Shown here: one piece after another, positions 1 through 6,690 of the stretch
Position numbering within the stretch: position 1 is the stretch's first letter
Layout: each line of letters begins with the position of its first letter
Source: Gaiellales bacterium
Lineage (GTDB): Bacteria > Actinomycetota > Thermoleophilia > Gaiellales > F1-60-MAGs149
NCBI GenBank assembly: GCA_030831375.1
Contig: JAURLF010000202.1
Span: 1-19,470, forward strand
Length of the DNA stretch: 19,470 bases
Direction of reading: 5' to 3'
Made by a program: the position numbers and the translations under genes
Notes under the pieces: model-generated
What the model was told of the DNA's origin: nothing
The model's input: the letters and a program-made list of their open reading frames with translations, nothing else
Database searches by the model: none

Positions 1-243
1 GACGTCCGTGCCGCAGCGCTCGCGGTAGCCCTCGAGCGGGTAGCGCGACATCGACGCCCCGAGGAACAGCAGGTCGTCGAAGTGCGGGAGCTTGCGCTTG
101 GCGCCGAAGCCGCGGATGTCGTAGATGCCCTGGCTGGCCGCGCGGCGGATCTCGTGGATCGTGTTGCGGTCGAAGATGTAGGACTCGCGCAGCCCGGGAT
201 GCCAGTTGGTGCCGTTCGGCCCGTTGGGATCGAAGTCGCTCAT
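1..243 (-). CDS. glxD/mgsC: FMN-binding glutamate synthase-like protein, N-terminal part (GlxD/MgsC type), cut by the window edge
   Basis: Only the first 81 residues lie in the window; the gene continues past base 1. The visible part begins MSDFDPNGPNGTNWHPGL and includes the stretch YIFDRNTIHEI (about residues 22-32) and GIYDIRGFGAKRKLPHFDDL (about 39-58), typical of the N-terminus of stand-alone FMN-binding glutamate synthase domain proteins. In the family this domain binds FMN and an Fe-S cluster and carries out the reductive glutamate-forming step; in N-methylglutamate synthase the amino acceptor chemistry uses methylamine. It is the third gene of a three-gene operon, starting 10 bases after the stop of the GXGXG protein. 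Whether it makes glutamate or N-methylglutamate cannot be decided here. The family call is firm; the exact reaction is inference. Confidence 0.85.
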   Translation of the reverse strand, partial: MSDFDPNGPNGTNWHPGLRESYIFDRNTIHEIRRAASQGIYDIRGFGAKRKLPHFDDLLFLGASMSRYPLEGYRERCGTDV

Positions 244-253
244 TCCCAGCCCC

Positions 254-952
254 CTAGTACGCGCCGGCGTTGTCGATGTTGAACGTGTAGAGCTGCCGCG
301 CCGACCCGTAGCGGCGGAACTCGTCGACCCTGGCGTCGGCGCCGGCGGCGTCGAGCAGCCGCTGCAGCTCCGCGCGATGGAAGTCGCCGAGGTCCTTCTC
401 GATGCAGTCCGCGCCGAGGCCCTGGACGGAGCCGCGCACGTAGATGTGCGTCTCGTAGATGGAGTCGCCGAGGGCGTCGCCGGCGTCGCCGCAGACGACG
501 AGCGCGCCGGACTGGGCCATGAACCCGGACATGTGCCCGATGTCCCCCTTGACGACGATCTCGACGCCCTTCATCGAGATGCCGCAGCGCGACGACGCGT
601 TGCCGTCGACGACGACGAGGCCGCCGCGGCCGGTCGCCGCGCAGGCCTGCGAGGCGTTGCCCTTGACGTGCACGCGGCCGCTCATGATGTTCTCCGCGAC
701 GCCGACGCCGGCGTTGCCCTCGATCGTCACGCTCGCCAGCTTGTTCATGCCGGCGGCGTAGTAGCCGGTGTGGCCCTCGACCACGACATCGAGCTCGGCG
801 TCGATGCCGACGGCGATCGCGTGCGCGCCGTTCGGGTTGACGATCCGCCAGGCCCGCGGGCCGCCCGCGGCGGCGTCGTGGAGGCGCTGGTTGAGCTCGC
901 GCACGGGCGTGGTGGCGAGGTCGACGACCTCGGCGGTGTCGGAGGCGGCCAT
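254..952 (-). CDS. glxC/mgsB: GXGXG-motif protein, glutamate synthase alpha C-terminal-domain-like (GlxC/MgsB type)
   Basis: A 232-residue protein matching the usual size of the stand-alone GXGXG subunit. The central region, about residues 55-180, has regularly spaced glycines (VVEGHTGYYAAGM, VTIEGNAGVGVAENI, VHVKGNASQACAATGRGG, IVVKGDIGHMSGF, YVRGSVQGLG), the right-handed beta-helix signature of the C-terminal domain of glutamate synthase large subunits. In the family this domain is structural and helps channel ammonia between the glutaminase and synthase parts. The ATG at 952 is chosen because it overlaps the TGA of the upstream amidotransferase (TGATG), implying translational coupling. The same frame stays open well upstream inside the amidotransferase gene, but that part is an out-of-frame shadow. 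It sits between the other two subunits in the order seen for glx/mgs operons. Confidence 0.9.
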   Translation of the reverse strand: MAASDTAEVVDLATTPVRELNQRLHDAAAGGPRAWRIVNPNGAHAIAVGIDAELDVVVEGHTGYYAAGMNKLASVTIEGNAGVGVAENIMSGRVHVKGNASQACAATGRGGLVVVDGNASSRCGISMKGVEIVVKGDIGHMSGFMAQSGALVVCGDAGDALGDSIYETHIYVRGSVQGLGADCIEKDLGDFHRAELQRLLDAAGADARVDEFRRYGSARQLYTFNIDNAGAY

Positions 953-1857
953 CAGACCCGCTCCTTCTCCCACATGTAGAGCGTCGCCGGGGCGGGCTCC
1001 CACGTGGTCGCGCTCTCGGCGCCCGGCAGGGTCGCGATCGAGCGGTACTCGGACGACATCGCGACCCAGTCCTCGGTCTCGGCGAGGACGGCGGGCTTGC
1101 AGGCGATCGGGTCGCGCACGACGGCGAAGCCGTCGCGGGTGCCGATCAGGAACGTGTAGAAGCCGTCGAGGTCCTCGATGCAGTGGTCGACGACCTGCTG
1201 CAGCGCGTCGCCCTCGCGCTGGCGCCACATCATGTAGCCGGCGGCGACCTCGGTGTCGTTCTCCGTCTGGAAGCGCACGCCCTCGCGGCGCAGCATGCGG
1301 CGCAGCCCGTTGTGGTTCGAGAGCGACCCGTTGTGCACGAGGCACAGGTCGAGGCCGGTCGAGAAGGGGTGCGAGCCGGCGGTGGTCACCTTCGACTCGG
1401 TCGCCATGCGCGTGTGGCCGAGCGCGTGGGTGCCGCTCAGGCCCTGGATGTCGAACGTCTCGATGAACGCCTCGGGGCGTCCCGTCTCCTTGTAGATCTC
1501 GATCGCCGCGCCGGCGCTCATGATCTTGACGTCGGGGAAGAACTCCTCGACCCACGACTCGGCGCGGGCGGCGTCCGCGTGGGCGACGACGACGGCGTGG
1601 TTGGCGCGCCGCTCGACGGCCCTGTCGGCGCCGATCGCGTCCTGCATGCCCTGCCGCAGGGCGTCCCAGTCGAAGCGCGGGTCGTCATGCTGCAGCGTCA
1701 GCTTCGTCTGCCCGTCGGCGACGGGGTTGCGGTAGAAGGCGACGCCGGCGCTGTCCGGTCCGCGGTCGCTCATCGCGTGCAGCATGGGCGCCAGGAGCGC
1801 CCCCAGGTTCGCCTCGACCTCGGGGGTCTTGGCGAACAGTCCGACGATTCCGCACAT
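952..1857 (-). CDS. glxB/mgsA: Class II glutamine amidotransferase (GlxB/MgsA type)
   Basis: A 301-residue Ntn-hydrolase glutaminase. It starts MCGIVGLF, so removal of Met exposes Cys2, the expected nucleophile. Other family landmarks are DRGPDSAGVAF near residue 31, GHTRMAT at about 147-153, HNGS at about 175-178 and NDTE at about 200-203, which form the glutamine-binding pocket in the family. It should release ammonia from glutamine for the downstream synthase subunit. The length fits the separate glutaminase subunit rather than asparagine synthetase, GlmS or PurF, which carry further domains. It is the first gene of the operon. The ATG at 1857 is preceded by GGAGG at 1865-1869 with a 7-base spacing, so unlike most first genes here it has a 5' leader. 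A distant alternative is a stand-alone Gn-AT-II enzyme of another pathway, but the two following genes argue against that. Confidence 0.92.
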   Translation of the reverse strand: MCGIVGLFAKTPEVEANLGALLAPMLHAMSDRGPDSAGVAFYRNPVADGQTKLTLQHDDPRFDWDALRQGMQDAIGADRAVERRANHAVVVAHADAARAESWVEEFFPDVKIMSAGAAIEIYKETGRPEAFIETFDIQGLSGTHALGHTRMATESKVTTAGSHPFSTGLDLCLVHNGSLSNHNGLRRMLRREGVRFQTENDTEVAAGYMMWRQREGDALQQVVDHCIEDLDGFYTFLIGTRDGFAVVRDPIACKPAVLAETEDWVAMSSEYRSIATLPGAESATTWEPAPATLYMWEKERV

Positions 1858-1911
1858 CTTCCGGCCTCCAACGGCTCGCGTTCCACGGGCGGGTCGACCA
1901 CCCGAATCGCA

Positions 1912-1917
1912 ATGGTA
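1912..1917 (-). promoter_or_regulatory. Candidate -10 element (TACCAT) of the glx/mgs operon, with a Shine-Dalgarno at 1865-1869
   Basis: On the minus strand TACCAT fits the TANNNT pattern seen before many genes of this window. It would start a transcript near 1905, giving a leader of about 48 bases that contains GGAGG ahead of the ATG at 1857. No convincing -35 hexamer was found. The assignment rests on pattern and position only. Confidence 0.4.
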
Positions 1918-1950
1918 CAGCCATCGCGCCTTTGGCGCGGGCCGAATCCG

Positions 1951-1966
1951 CCGTCGGCGCCGACGG
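1951..1966. promoter_or_regulatory. Perfect 16-bp palindrome in a divergent promoter region
   Basis: CCGTCGGCGCCGACGG is a perfect inverted repeat with no spacer, between the glx/mgs operon (minus) and the phytoene-dehydrogenase-like gene (plus). A second hairpin-like element, CGCGCC-TTT-GGCGCG, lies at 1925-1939. Perfect palindromes between divergent genes are commonly operators for dimeric regulators; no regulator gene is adjacent. In DNA this G+C-rich, chance palindromes are more frequent than usual, so an operator role is only a suggestion. Confidence 0.35.
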
Positions 1967-2017
1967 ACTTGCCCCGGCGGCTATGTGGGGCCTCTACACC
2001 CCCCGGCCCGGAGCGGG

Positions 2018-2023
2018 TACCGT
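2018..2023 (+). promoter_or_regulatory. -10 element (TACCGT) for a leaderless transcript
   Basis: TACCGT is followed by exactly 6 bases and then the GTG at 2030. No Shine-Dalgarno lies between. This predicts transcription starting at or next to the start codon. Confidence 0.55.
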
Positions 2024-2029
2024 GGCGCG

Positions 2030-3580
2030 GTGCAGCACGACGCGATCATCGTCGGCGGCGGCCACAACGGCCTCGCCGCGGCCGCCTACATGGCCCGCGC
2101 GGGCCGCCGCGTGCTCGTCCTCGAGCGGCTCGGCGAGACCGGCGGCGCCGCCGTCTCGGAGCGCCCGTTCCGCGGCGTCGACGTGCGCCTGTCGCGCTAC
2201 GCGTACCTCGTGTCGCTCCTGCCCCGCGAGGTCGTGCAGGAGCTCGGCCTGGGCGTCGAGCTGCGCACCCGCGAGGTGTCGTCGTACACGCCGACCATCC
2301 GCGACGGCCGCCCCACGGGGCTGCTCATCGCCCGCGACGAGACCGCGACGCGCCACTCGCTGCGCGCCCTGACGGGCGACGACCGCGCGTTCGACCAGTG
2401 GCGCGCGTTCATGGCCGACGTCGCGCTGGTCGCGGAGCGCCTCGCCCCCACCCTGCTCGGCTCGCTGCCGTCGCGGGCCGAGGCGGAGGGGCTCTTCGCC
2501 GACCGTCCGGAGCTCTGGCGGCGCCTCGTCGAGCGCCCCCTCGGCGCGTGGATCGAGGAGGCCTTCGACGACGACCTCGTGCGCGGCGTCGTGCTGACCG
2601 ACGGGCTGATCGGCACGTTCGCCTCCGCGCACGACGCCTCGCTGGCCCAGAACCGCTGCTTCCTCTACCACGTCGTCGGCGACGGCACGGGCGACTGGAA
2701 GGTCCCCGTCGGCGGCATGGGCCGCGTCACGGACGCGCTCGCCCGGGCCGCCCGCGAGGCGGGCGCCGAGATCCTGACCGGCGCCGAGGTCGTGGCCGTC
2801 CGCCCCGGCCCCGAGGCGGTCGAGGTGACGTGGCGCGACGCGGCGGGCGAGCACGCGGCGAGCGCCGCCCACGCGCTCGCGAACGTGGCGCCGCAGGTCC
2901 TCGCCGACCTGCTCGACGAGCCGCGGCCCGCGCCCGCCCCGCAGGGCAGCCAGCTGAAGGTGAACATGGTCGTCACGCGGCTGCCCCGCCTGCGCAGCGG
3001 CCGCGACCCGCGCGAGGCGTTCGCCGGCACGCTCCACCTCGACGAGGGCTACGCCCAGCTGGAGGCGGCGTACCGGGCGGCGGCCGACGGGCGCCTGCCG
3101 GATCCGCCGCCGGGCGAGATCTACTGCCACACGCTGACGGACCCGTCGATCCTGTCGGCCGAGCTGCGCGACGCGGGGTACCACACGCTGACCCTGTTCG
3201 GCCTGCACGCGCCCGCCGCGTGCTTCGCGGACGACCCGGCGGCGCGCACCGCGGAGCACCTCGCGCGCACCCTCGCCGCCTTCGAGGCGCACCTCGACGA
3301 GCCCATCGCGGACGTGATCGCCCACGACCAGGACGGCCGGCCCTGCGTCGAGGCCAAGTGCCCGCAGGACCTCGAGGCCGCGCTCGGGCTGCCGGGCGGC
3401 AACATCTTCCACCGCGATCTGCAGTGGCCGTGGGCCGAGGACGACGCGGAGGCCCGCCGCTGGGGCGTCGACACCGCCCATGAGCGGGTGCTCCTGTGCG
3501 GGTCGGGCGCGCGCCGCGGAGGAGCGGTCAGCGCGCTGCCGGGGCGCGCCGCCGCGATGCAGCTGCTCGGACGCCGCTGA
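2030..3580 (+). CDS. FAD-dependent oxidoreductase, phytoene dehydrogenase-like (PYROXD2/CrtI-related)
   Basis: A 516-residue flavoprotein. Residues 1-45 form an FAD-binding Rossmann fold: DAIIVGGGHNGLAAAAYMA (glycine motif about 9-14), the ribose-binding acid in VLVLERL (about E33), then GETGGAAVS. The C-terminus has LCGSGARRGGAVSALPGR, the second FAD-contacting stretch of phytoene dehydrogenase-like proteins. Relatives include carotenoid desaturases and PYROXD2, but most bacterial members of this length have no known substrate, and no carotenoid genes are nearby, so a desaturase role is not assumed. The GTG at 2030 is preferred because the fold begins three residues later and a TANNNT element stands 6 bases upstream; the frame is open further upstream but the extra residues look non-coding. 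Its last 53 bases overlap the convergent gene, and its conserved C-terminus shows that the overlap is real. Confidence 0.88.
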   Translation: MQHDAIIVGGGHNGLAAAAYMARAGRRVLVLERLGETGGAAVSERPFRGVDVRLSRYAYLVSLLPREVVQELGLGVELRTREVSSYTPTIRDGRPTGLLIARDETATRHSLRALTGDDRAFDQWRAFMADVALVAERLAPTLLGSLPSRAEAEGLFADRPELWRRLVERPLGAWIEEAFDDDLVRGVVLTDGLIGTFASAHDASLAQNRCFLYHVVGDGTGDWKVPVGGMGRVTDALARAAREAGAEILTGAEVVAVRPGPEAVEVTWRDAAGEHAASAAHALANVAPQVLADLLDEPRPAPAPQGSQLKVNMVVTRLPRLRSGRDPREAFAGTLHLDEGYAQLEAAYRAAADGRLPDPPPGEIYCHTLTDPSILSAELRDAGYHTLTLFGLHAPAACFADDPAARTAEHLARTLAAFEAHLDEPIADVIAHDQDGRPCVEAKCPQDLEAALGLPGGNIFHRDLQWPWAEDDAEARRWGVDTAHERVLLCGSGARRGGAVSALPGRAAAMQLLGRR

Positions 3581-4817
3581 GCCCGCCGAAGCGGGCCGGG
3601 TCGAGCAGCGGGTCGGGCGCGTCGAGCTCGCCCGTCACGTGACCGGCCACGAGCTCGCCCGTGACGGGCGCCAGCGTGATGCCGAGGGTGCCGTGACCGG
3701 AGGCGATGATCACCCGCTGGTCGCCGGGCAGGGGTCCGACGAGCGGCATCGAGTCGCTGGTCAGCGGACGCTGGCCGAGCCAGATCCCGCTCGGCTCCGG
3801 CAGGCGGCCGAGGTAGCGCTCGCCGGCCTCGCGCAGGGCGTCGACGCGACGCAGGTCAACGGCGAACGGGTCCGTCCCGATCTCGAGCGTGCCGGCGATG
3901 CGCAGCCGCCCGTCGAGCGGCGTGGCCACGCAGTGGGCGTCGGAGAAGTAGATCGGCCGCTGCGCGTCCGCGACGGCCCCCTCGAACTCGGCGTGGTAGC
4001 CCTTGGCGGGCGTGATCGGCAGCGCCACGCCGACGTCGGCGGCGAAGCGGCGCGTCCAGACGCCCGCGGCGACCACGACGCGCTCGGCCGCGACCGTCCC
4101 GGCCGTGGTGATCAGGCGGACCCGGGTGCCCGTGCGGTCGATGCGCACGACCTCGACGCCCTCGACGACGTCGGCCCCGTGGGCACGCGCGCCCGCCGCC
4201 AGGCACTCGGTGAGGCGCAGGGAGTCGACGTGGCCGTCGCCCGGCGCGAGCGCGCCGTGCGTGGCGTCCCGCACCGACGGCTCGAGCGCCGCGATCCCGG
4301 CCGCGTCGAGCGCCTCGATCGCGAGCCCCGCGTGGCGGGCCTCGTCGACGACGGCCGCCTGCCCCGCGGCCGCGCCCTCGCCGGCCCAGAGGTTGAGGGT
4401 GCCGTTCATGGCGAGGCCGGTGCCGAGCTCGTCGCCCCAGGCCACGTGCAGCTCGGTGCTGCGCTCCGCGAGGCGGCGCAGGAGGCGCGTGCCCTCCTCG
4501 GCGCGGGCCTCGCTGAGCGATGCGGCGGTGAAGCGGGCGACCCAGCCGAGCTCGCTCGGGCGCGGACGCAGCTTGAGCGGCGCCTTGGGGTCGAGCAGGA
4601 AGCGCAGGCCCGTGCGCAGGGAGGCGGGTGATGCGGTGCGGTCGGCGTGGCTCGGGCAGACCATGCAGGCGCTGCCCGCCGAGGCCCCGGCGCCGACGTG
4701 ATCGCGCTCGAGGACGACGGTGCCGACCCCGGCGCGGGCCAGCGCGTAGGCGCAGGCCAGGCCGACGGCGCCGCCGCCGATGACCACCGCCTCCGCCTCT
4801 GCCGGGACACGCGCCAC
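3528..4817 (-). CDS. FAD-dependent oxidoreductase of the DAO family, D-amino-acid dehydrogenase-like
   Basis: A 429-residue protein with an N-terminal FAD fold: AVVIGGGAVGLACAYALA (glycine motif about 14-19) and VVLERDHVG (about E37). The C-terminal part has RPLTSDSMPLVG followed by VIIASGHGTLGITLAPVTGE, close to the pattern of DadA, the membrane-associated D-amino-acid dehydrogenase, and of glycine/sarcosine oxidases. The predicted reaction is oxidative deamination of a D-amino or secondary amine; the substrate is unknown. After the DadA-like core there is a basic tail (about 20 residues, ending SRRRAPAAR) encoded inside the overlap with the convergent gene. The GTG at 4817 has TAGGAT exactly 6 bases upstream and no Shine-Dalgarno. 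It is divergent from the PPOX gene. Confidence 0.88.
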   Translation of the reverse strand: MARVPAEAEAVVIGGGAVGLACAYALARAGVGTVVLERDHVGAGASAGSACMVCPSHADRTASPASLRTGLRFLLDPKAPLKLRPRPSELGWVARFTAASLSEARAEEGTRLLRRLAERSTELHVAWGDELGTGLAMNGTLNLWAGEGAAAGQAAVVDEARHAGLAIEALDAAGIAALEPSVRDATHGALAPGDGHVDSLRLTECLAAGARAHGADVVEGVEVVRIDRTGTRVRLITTAGTVAAERVVVAAGVWTRRFAADVGVALPITPAKGYHAEFEGAVADAQRPIYFSDAHCVATPLDGRLRIAGTLEIGTDPFAVDLRRVDALREAGERYLGRLPEPSGIWLGQRPLTSDSMPLVGPLPGDQRVIIASGHGTLGITLAPVTGELVAGHVTGELDAPDPLLDPARFGGLSGVRAAASRRRAPAAR

Positions 4818-4823
4818 ACCGGC

Positions 4824-4829
4824 ATCCTA
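4824..4829 (-). promoter_or_regulatory. -10 element (TAGGAT) for a leaderless transcript
   Basis: On the minus strand TAGGAT is followed by 6 bases and then the GTG at 4817. No Shine-Dalgarno is present. Confidence 0.55.
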
Positions 4830-4837
4830 GCGATCAG

Positions 4838-4849
4838 AAACGAGCGTTT
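4838..4849. promoter_or_regulatory. Inverted repeat AAACG-AG-CGTTT between divergent promoters
   Basis: A 5-bp inverted repeat with a 2-base spacer in a rare A+T-richer patch, between the outward-facing -10 elements at 4824-4829 and 4873-4878. Position and composition make it a possible operator or upstream promoter element shared by both genes. The repeat is short and could be chance. Confidence 0.3.
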
Positions 4850-4872
4850 TCGCGGCGCGCCGAGGCAGCGGG

Positions 4873-4878
4873 TAGGCT
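4873..4878 (+). promoter_or_regulatory. -10 element (TAGGCT) for a leaderless transcript
   Basis: TAGGCT is followed by exactly 6 bases (CGCGCC) and the ATG at 4885. No Shine-Dalgarno is present. Confidence 0.55.
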
Positions 4879-4884
4879 CGCGCC

Positions 4885-5517
4885 ATGCATACGGACGCCA
4901 TCCCCGGGGCGATCACCGACGTCGCCGAGCTCGAGGCCGTCTACGGACCGCCCGTCGAGGCGGTGCAGCAGAAGGCGATCGACCACCTCGACCAGCACTG
5001 CCGCCGGATCATCGCCCTGTCGCCGTTCGTGGCGCTGGCCGCCGCCGACCGCGACGGCCTCGCCGACGTCTCGCCGCGGGGCGGCCCGCCGGGCTTCGTG
5101 CGCGTCCTCGACGAGCGCCGTCTCGTGATCCCCGACGCGACCGGCAACCGCACGTGCGACATCCTCCACCGCATCGTCACGGGCGGCCGGGTCGGCCTCC
5201 TGTTCGTGATCCCGGGGGTCGCCGAGACCCTGCGCATCCGCGGCCGGGCCTGCGTGACCCGCGACCCCGGCCTCCTCGAGGGCCTCGAGACCGGCGGCAA
5301 GCCGGCGCGCCTGGCGATCGTGGTCGAGGTCGAGGCGGCCTTCCTGCACTGCGCCAAGGCGTTCATCCGCTCGTCCCTCTGGGAGCCGGCGACGTGGCAG
5401 GACGCGAGCGAGCTGCCCAGGCCCGCGCAGATCTGGGCCGACCACATCGCCCTCGACGGCCTCGACGCGGACGCCGTCGACGCGTTCGTGGCGGCGGACT
5501 ACCGCGACGAGCTCTAG
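4885..5517 (+). CDS. Pyridoxamine 5'-phosphate oxidase-like FMN flavoprotein (MSMEG_1061-type)
   Basis: A 210-residue protein with the split-barrel layout of PPOX-type flavoproteins. ALSPFVALAAADRDGLADVSPRGGPPGFV (about 44-72) is the first strand pair with a substrate/FMN-facing loop. LVIPDATGNRTCDIL (about 80-94) and VGLLFVIPGVAETLRIRGRA (about 103-122) match the family's FMN-phosphate region and central strands. CAKAFIRSSLW (about 156-166) is the conserved C-terminal segment of the MSMEG_1061/DR2398 subfamily. Members bind FMN or F420-like cofactors and most are uncharacterised; a role in vitamin B6 synthesis is not implied. The ATG has a TANNNT element at 6 bases. Its TAG stop overlaps the stop of convergent bioY within one CTAG. 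Confidence 0.88.
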   Translation: MHTDAIPGAITDVAELEAVYGPPVEAVQQKAIDHLDQHCRRIIALSPFVALAAADRDGLADVSPRGGPPGFVRVLDERRLVIPDATGNRTCDILHRIVTGGRVGLLFVIPGVAETLRIRGRACVTRDPGLLEGLETGGKPARLAIVVEVEAAFLHCAKAFIRSSLWEPATWQDASELPRPAQIWADHIALDGLDADAVDAFVAADYRDEL

Positions 5518-6092
5518 CCGCGCAGCCGCGCGATCAGGCGCCAGGCCCCCGGCAGGAGCGCCGCGGCCAGGTACAGCTTGACCAGCTCGCCGGGCACGAA
5601 CGGGTAGAGGCCGTACTCGAGCGTCGTCGCCCAGTCGAGGCCCTGGTCCGCCATCAGCCACGGCAGCCCGAACGCGAAGATCACGACGGTGCCGGCGAGC
5701 ATCGCGGCGGTGGCCGAGGCGAAGCGGCGGTCCCACTCACGCTGCGCGAGCCATCCGACGAGGGCGGCCGCGACGACGAAGCCGAGCAGGTAGCCGCCCG
5801 TCGCCCCGAGGACGACGTCGAGGCCGTGCGACTGATCCGCGTAGACCGGCAGGCCGACGACGCCCATCAGCAGGTACACGATCGTGGTCAGGCCGCCGCG
5901 CCAGAGGCCGTAGGAGGCGCCGAGCAGGAGCACGCCGAACGTCTGCAGCGTGATCGGGACCGGCGTGAACGGCAGCTGGAACGAGATCTGGGCGCAGAGC
6001 GCGAGGAAGGCGGCGCCTCCCGCGATCAGGAGCGCGTCGACGAGGAGGCCGGTGCGCGGGACGGCGGCGAGGCGGAGCGTGGCGGCGTTCAT
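5514..6092 (-). CDS. bioY: Biotin transporter BioY (ECF transporter S component)
   Basis: A 192-residue integral membrane protein with about six hydrophobic segments. The stretch FQLPFTPVPITLQTFGVLL (about 38-56) is the hallmark of BioY proteins, and GGYLLGFVVAAALVGWLAQ, GLPWLM and FVPGELVKLYLAAALLP in the second half also match the family. BioY binds biotin from outside and hands it through an ECF energizing module, or works alone as reported for some solitary BioY proteins. No bioM or bioN gene is in the window, so partners would have to be encoded elsewhere. The ATG at 6092 gives the normal family length; the frame is open upstream, but the added residues are not BioY-like. A -10-like TAGCCT lies 8 bases before the ATG. 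Confidence 0.93.
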   Translation of the reverse strand: MNAATLRLAAVPRTGLLVDALLIAGGAAFLALCAQISFQLPFTPVPITLQTFGVLLLGASYGLWRGGLTTIVYLLMGVVGLPVYADQSHGLDVVLGATGGYLLGFVVAAALVGWLAQREWDRRFASATAAMLAGTVVIFAFGLPWLMADQGLDWATTLEYGLYPFVPGELVKLYLAAALLPGAWRLIARLRG

Positions 6093-6100
6093 GGCCGGGA

Positions 6101-6106
6101 AGGCTA
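6101..6106 (-). promoter_or_regulatory. Candidate -10 element (TAGCCT) of bioY
   Basis: On the minus strand TAGCCT precedes the bioY ATG by 8 bases, slightly more than the 6-base spacing of other genes here. A start of transcription 6-8 bases downstream would leave at most a couple of untranslated bases. No obvious BirA/BioR-type operator was recognised nearby. Confidence 0.4.
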
Positions 6107-6148
6107 CCAGCGCGAGGCCGGCGCGGCGCGTTCCGGGGTGGTCGGCGG

Positions 6149-6167
6149 GCCGGCCGCACGGGCCGGC
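6149..6167 (-). terminator. Strong GC stem-loop after the small membrane protein gene
   Basis: GCCGGCC-GCACG-GGCCGGC is a perfect 7-bp stem with a 5-base loop, located 15-33 bases after the stop of the upstream minus-strand gene and before bioY. It lacks a U tract, so it may be a non-canonical terminator, an RNA-stability element, or chance in GC-rich DNA. The 89-base gap between the two genes (6093-6181) holds this stem and the bioY -10 element and nothing else I can recognise. Confidence 0.35.
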
Positions 6168-6181
6168 TAGAAGCGCACCCC

Positions 6182-6637
6182 TCAGGTGTCGCAGGCGGGG
6201 TCGATCCGCTCCGCCCGCTCGGCCTCGGGCCGGATCTCCGCCATCAGCGCGAGGATCCGGCGCCCGTGCGGCGTGCGCCCGAAGTCGAGCACGGCGCCGT
6301 CGTCGCGCGTGAAGCGCACGCCCGCGGCCGACGACTCGACGCGCACGACGCGCCCGAGCGGGATCTCCGCGCCGGACCCGTCGCGGCGGATCAGAGCGAC
6401 GCGCTCGGCGTCGATCACCTGGTCCTCGATCCACAGCCGGCGCCGGCCGAGCCAGCCCAGCAGCACGGCGACGGGCGCGAGGGCCACCAGCGCGACGGCC
6501 CAGGCGCCCTGCGCCGCGCTCAGCCCCGACAGCACGAGCGCGACCGCGACGACGATGCCCGCGGTCAGCGCGGGAGTGCCGCGGCGGTGGCGGAGGTGCT
6601 CGACCGCGGTCGGGGCGTCCCGTTCGGCGACGGCCAT
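6182..6637 (-). CDS. Small membrane protein with a PH-like C-terminal region (uncharacterised)
   Basis: A 151-residue protein. Residues about 22-42 and 46-64 are two hydrophobic segments, likely a transmembrane hairpin, followed by the basic GRRRLWIED. The rest, about 68-140, is a soluble beta-rich region (VIDAERVALIRRDGSGAEIPLGRVVRVESSA, then VRFTRDDGAVLDFG) resembling bacterial PH-like (bPH) domains anchored behind two membrane helices. It ends with an acidic helix. I cannot assign a function. TACCGT stands exactly 6 bases before the ATG at 6637, supporting that this is a transcribed gene with the start as given. It is divergent from the amidase. Confidence 0.7.
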   Translation of the reverse strand: MAVAERDAPTAVEHLRHRRGTPALTAGIVVAVALVLSGLSAAQGAWAVALVALAPVAVLLGWLGRRRLWIEDQVIDAERVALIRRDGSGAEIPLGRVVRVESSAAGVRFTRDDGAVLDFGRTPHGRRILALMAEIRPEAERAERIDPACDT

Positions 6638-6643
6638 GGGTCC

Positions 6644-6649
6644 ACGGTA
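6644..6649 (-). promoter_or_regulatory. -10 element (TACCGT) for a leaderless transcript
   Basis: On the minus strand TACCGT is followed by 6 bases (GGACCC) and the ATG at 6637. There is no Shine-Dalgarno. Confidence 0.55.
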
Positions 6650-6678
6650 CCGGATCCGTCCGGGCCGCGGGCAGGCGC

Positions 6679-6684
6679 TACGCT
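6679..6684 (+). promoter_or_regulatory. -10 element (TACGCT) for a leaderless transcript
   Basis: TACGCT is followed by 6 bases (GCCGCG) and the GTG at 6691. There is no Shine-Dalgarno. It lies 29 bases from the outward-facing -10 of the divergent gene. Confidence 0.55.
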
Positions 6685-6690
6685 GCCGCG

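Noticed and set aside
254..1555. A 433-residue minus-strand reading frame starting at 1555
   Set aside because: Only the part from 952 downward is GXGXG-like. The upstream part is the out-of-frame shadow of the glutamine amidotransferase gene, whose stop overlaps the ATG at 952.
1994..3481. A 495-residue minus-strand frame opposite the phytoene-dehydrogenase-like gene
   Set aside because: The Arg/Val/Ala/Gly-rich, motif-free translation is typical of antisense shadows; the plus strand has clear FAD motifs at both ends.
6093..6434. N-terminal extension of bioY to 6434
   Set aside because: The added residues are arginine-rich and overlap the small membrane protein gene; the ATG at 6092 gives the normal BioY length.
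6651..6658. CGGATCCG palindrome between the small membrane protein and amidase promoters
   Set aside because: Eight bases of GC-rich palindrome are expected often by chance here; nothing else supports an operator.
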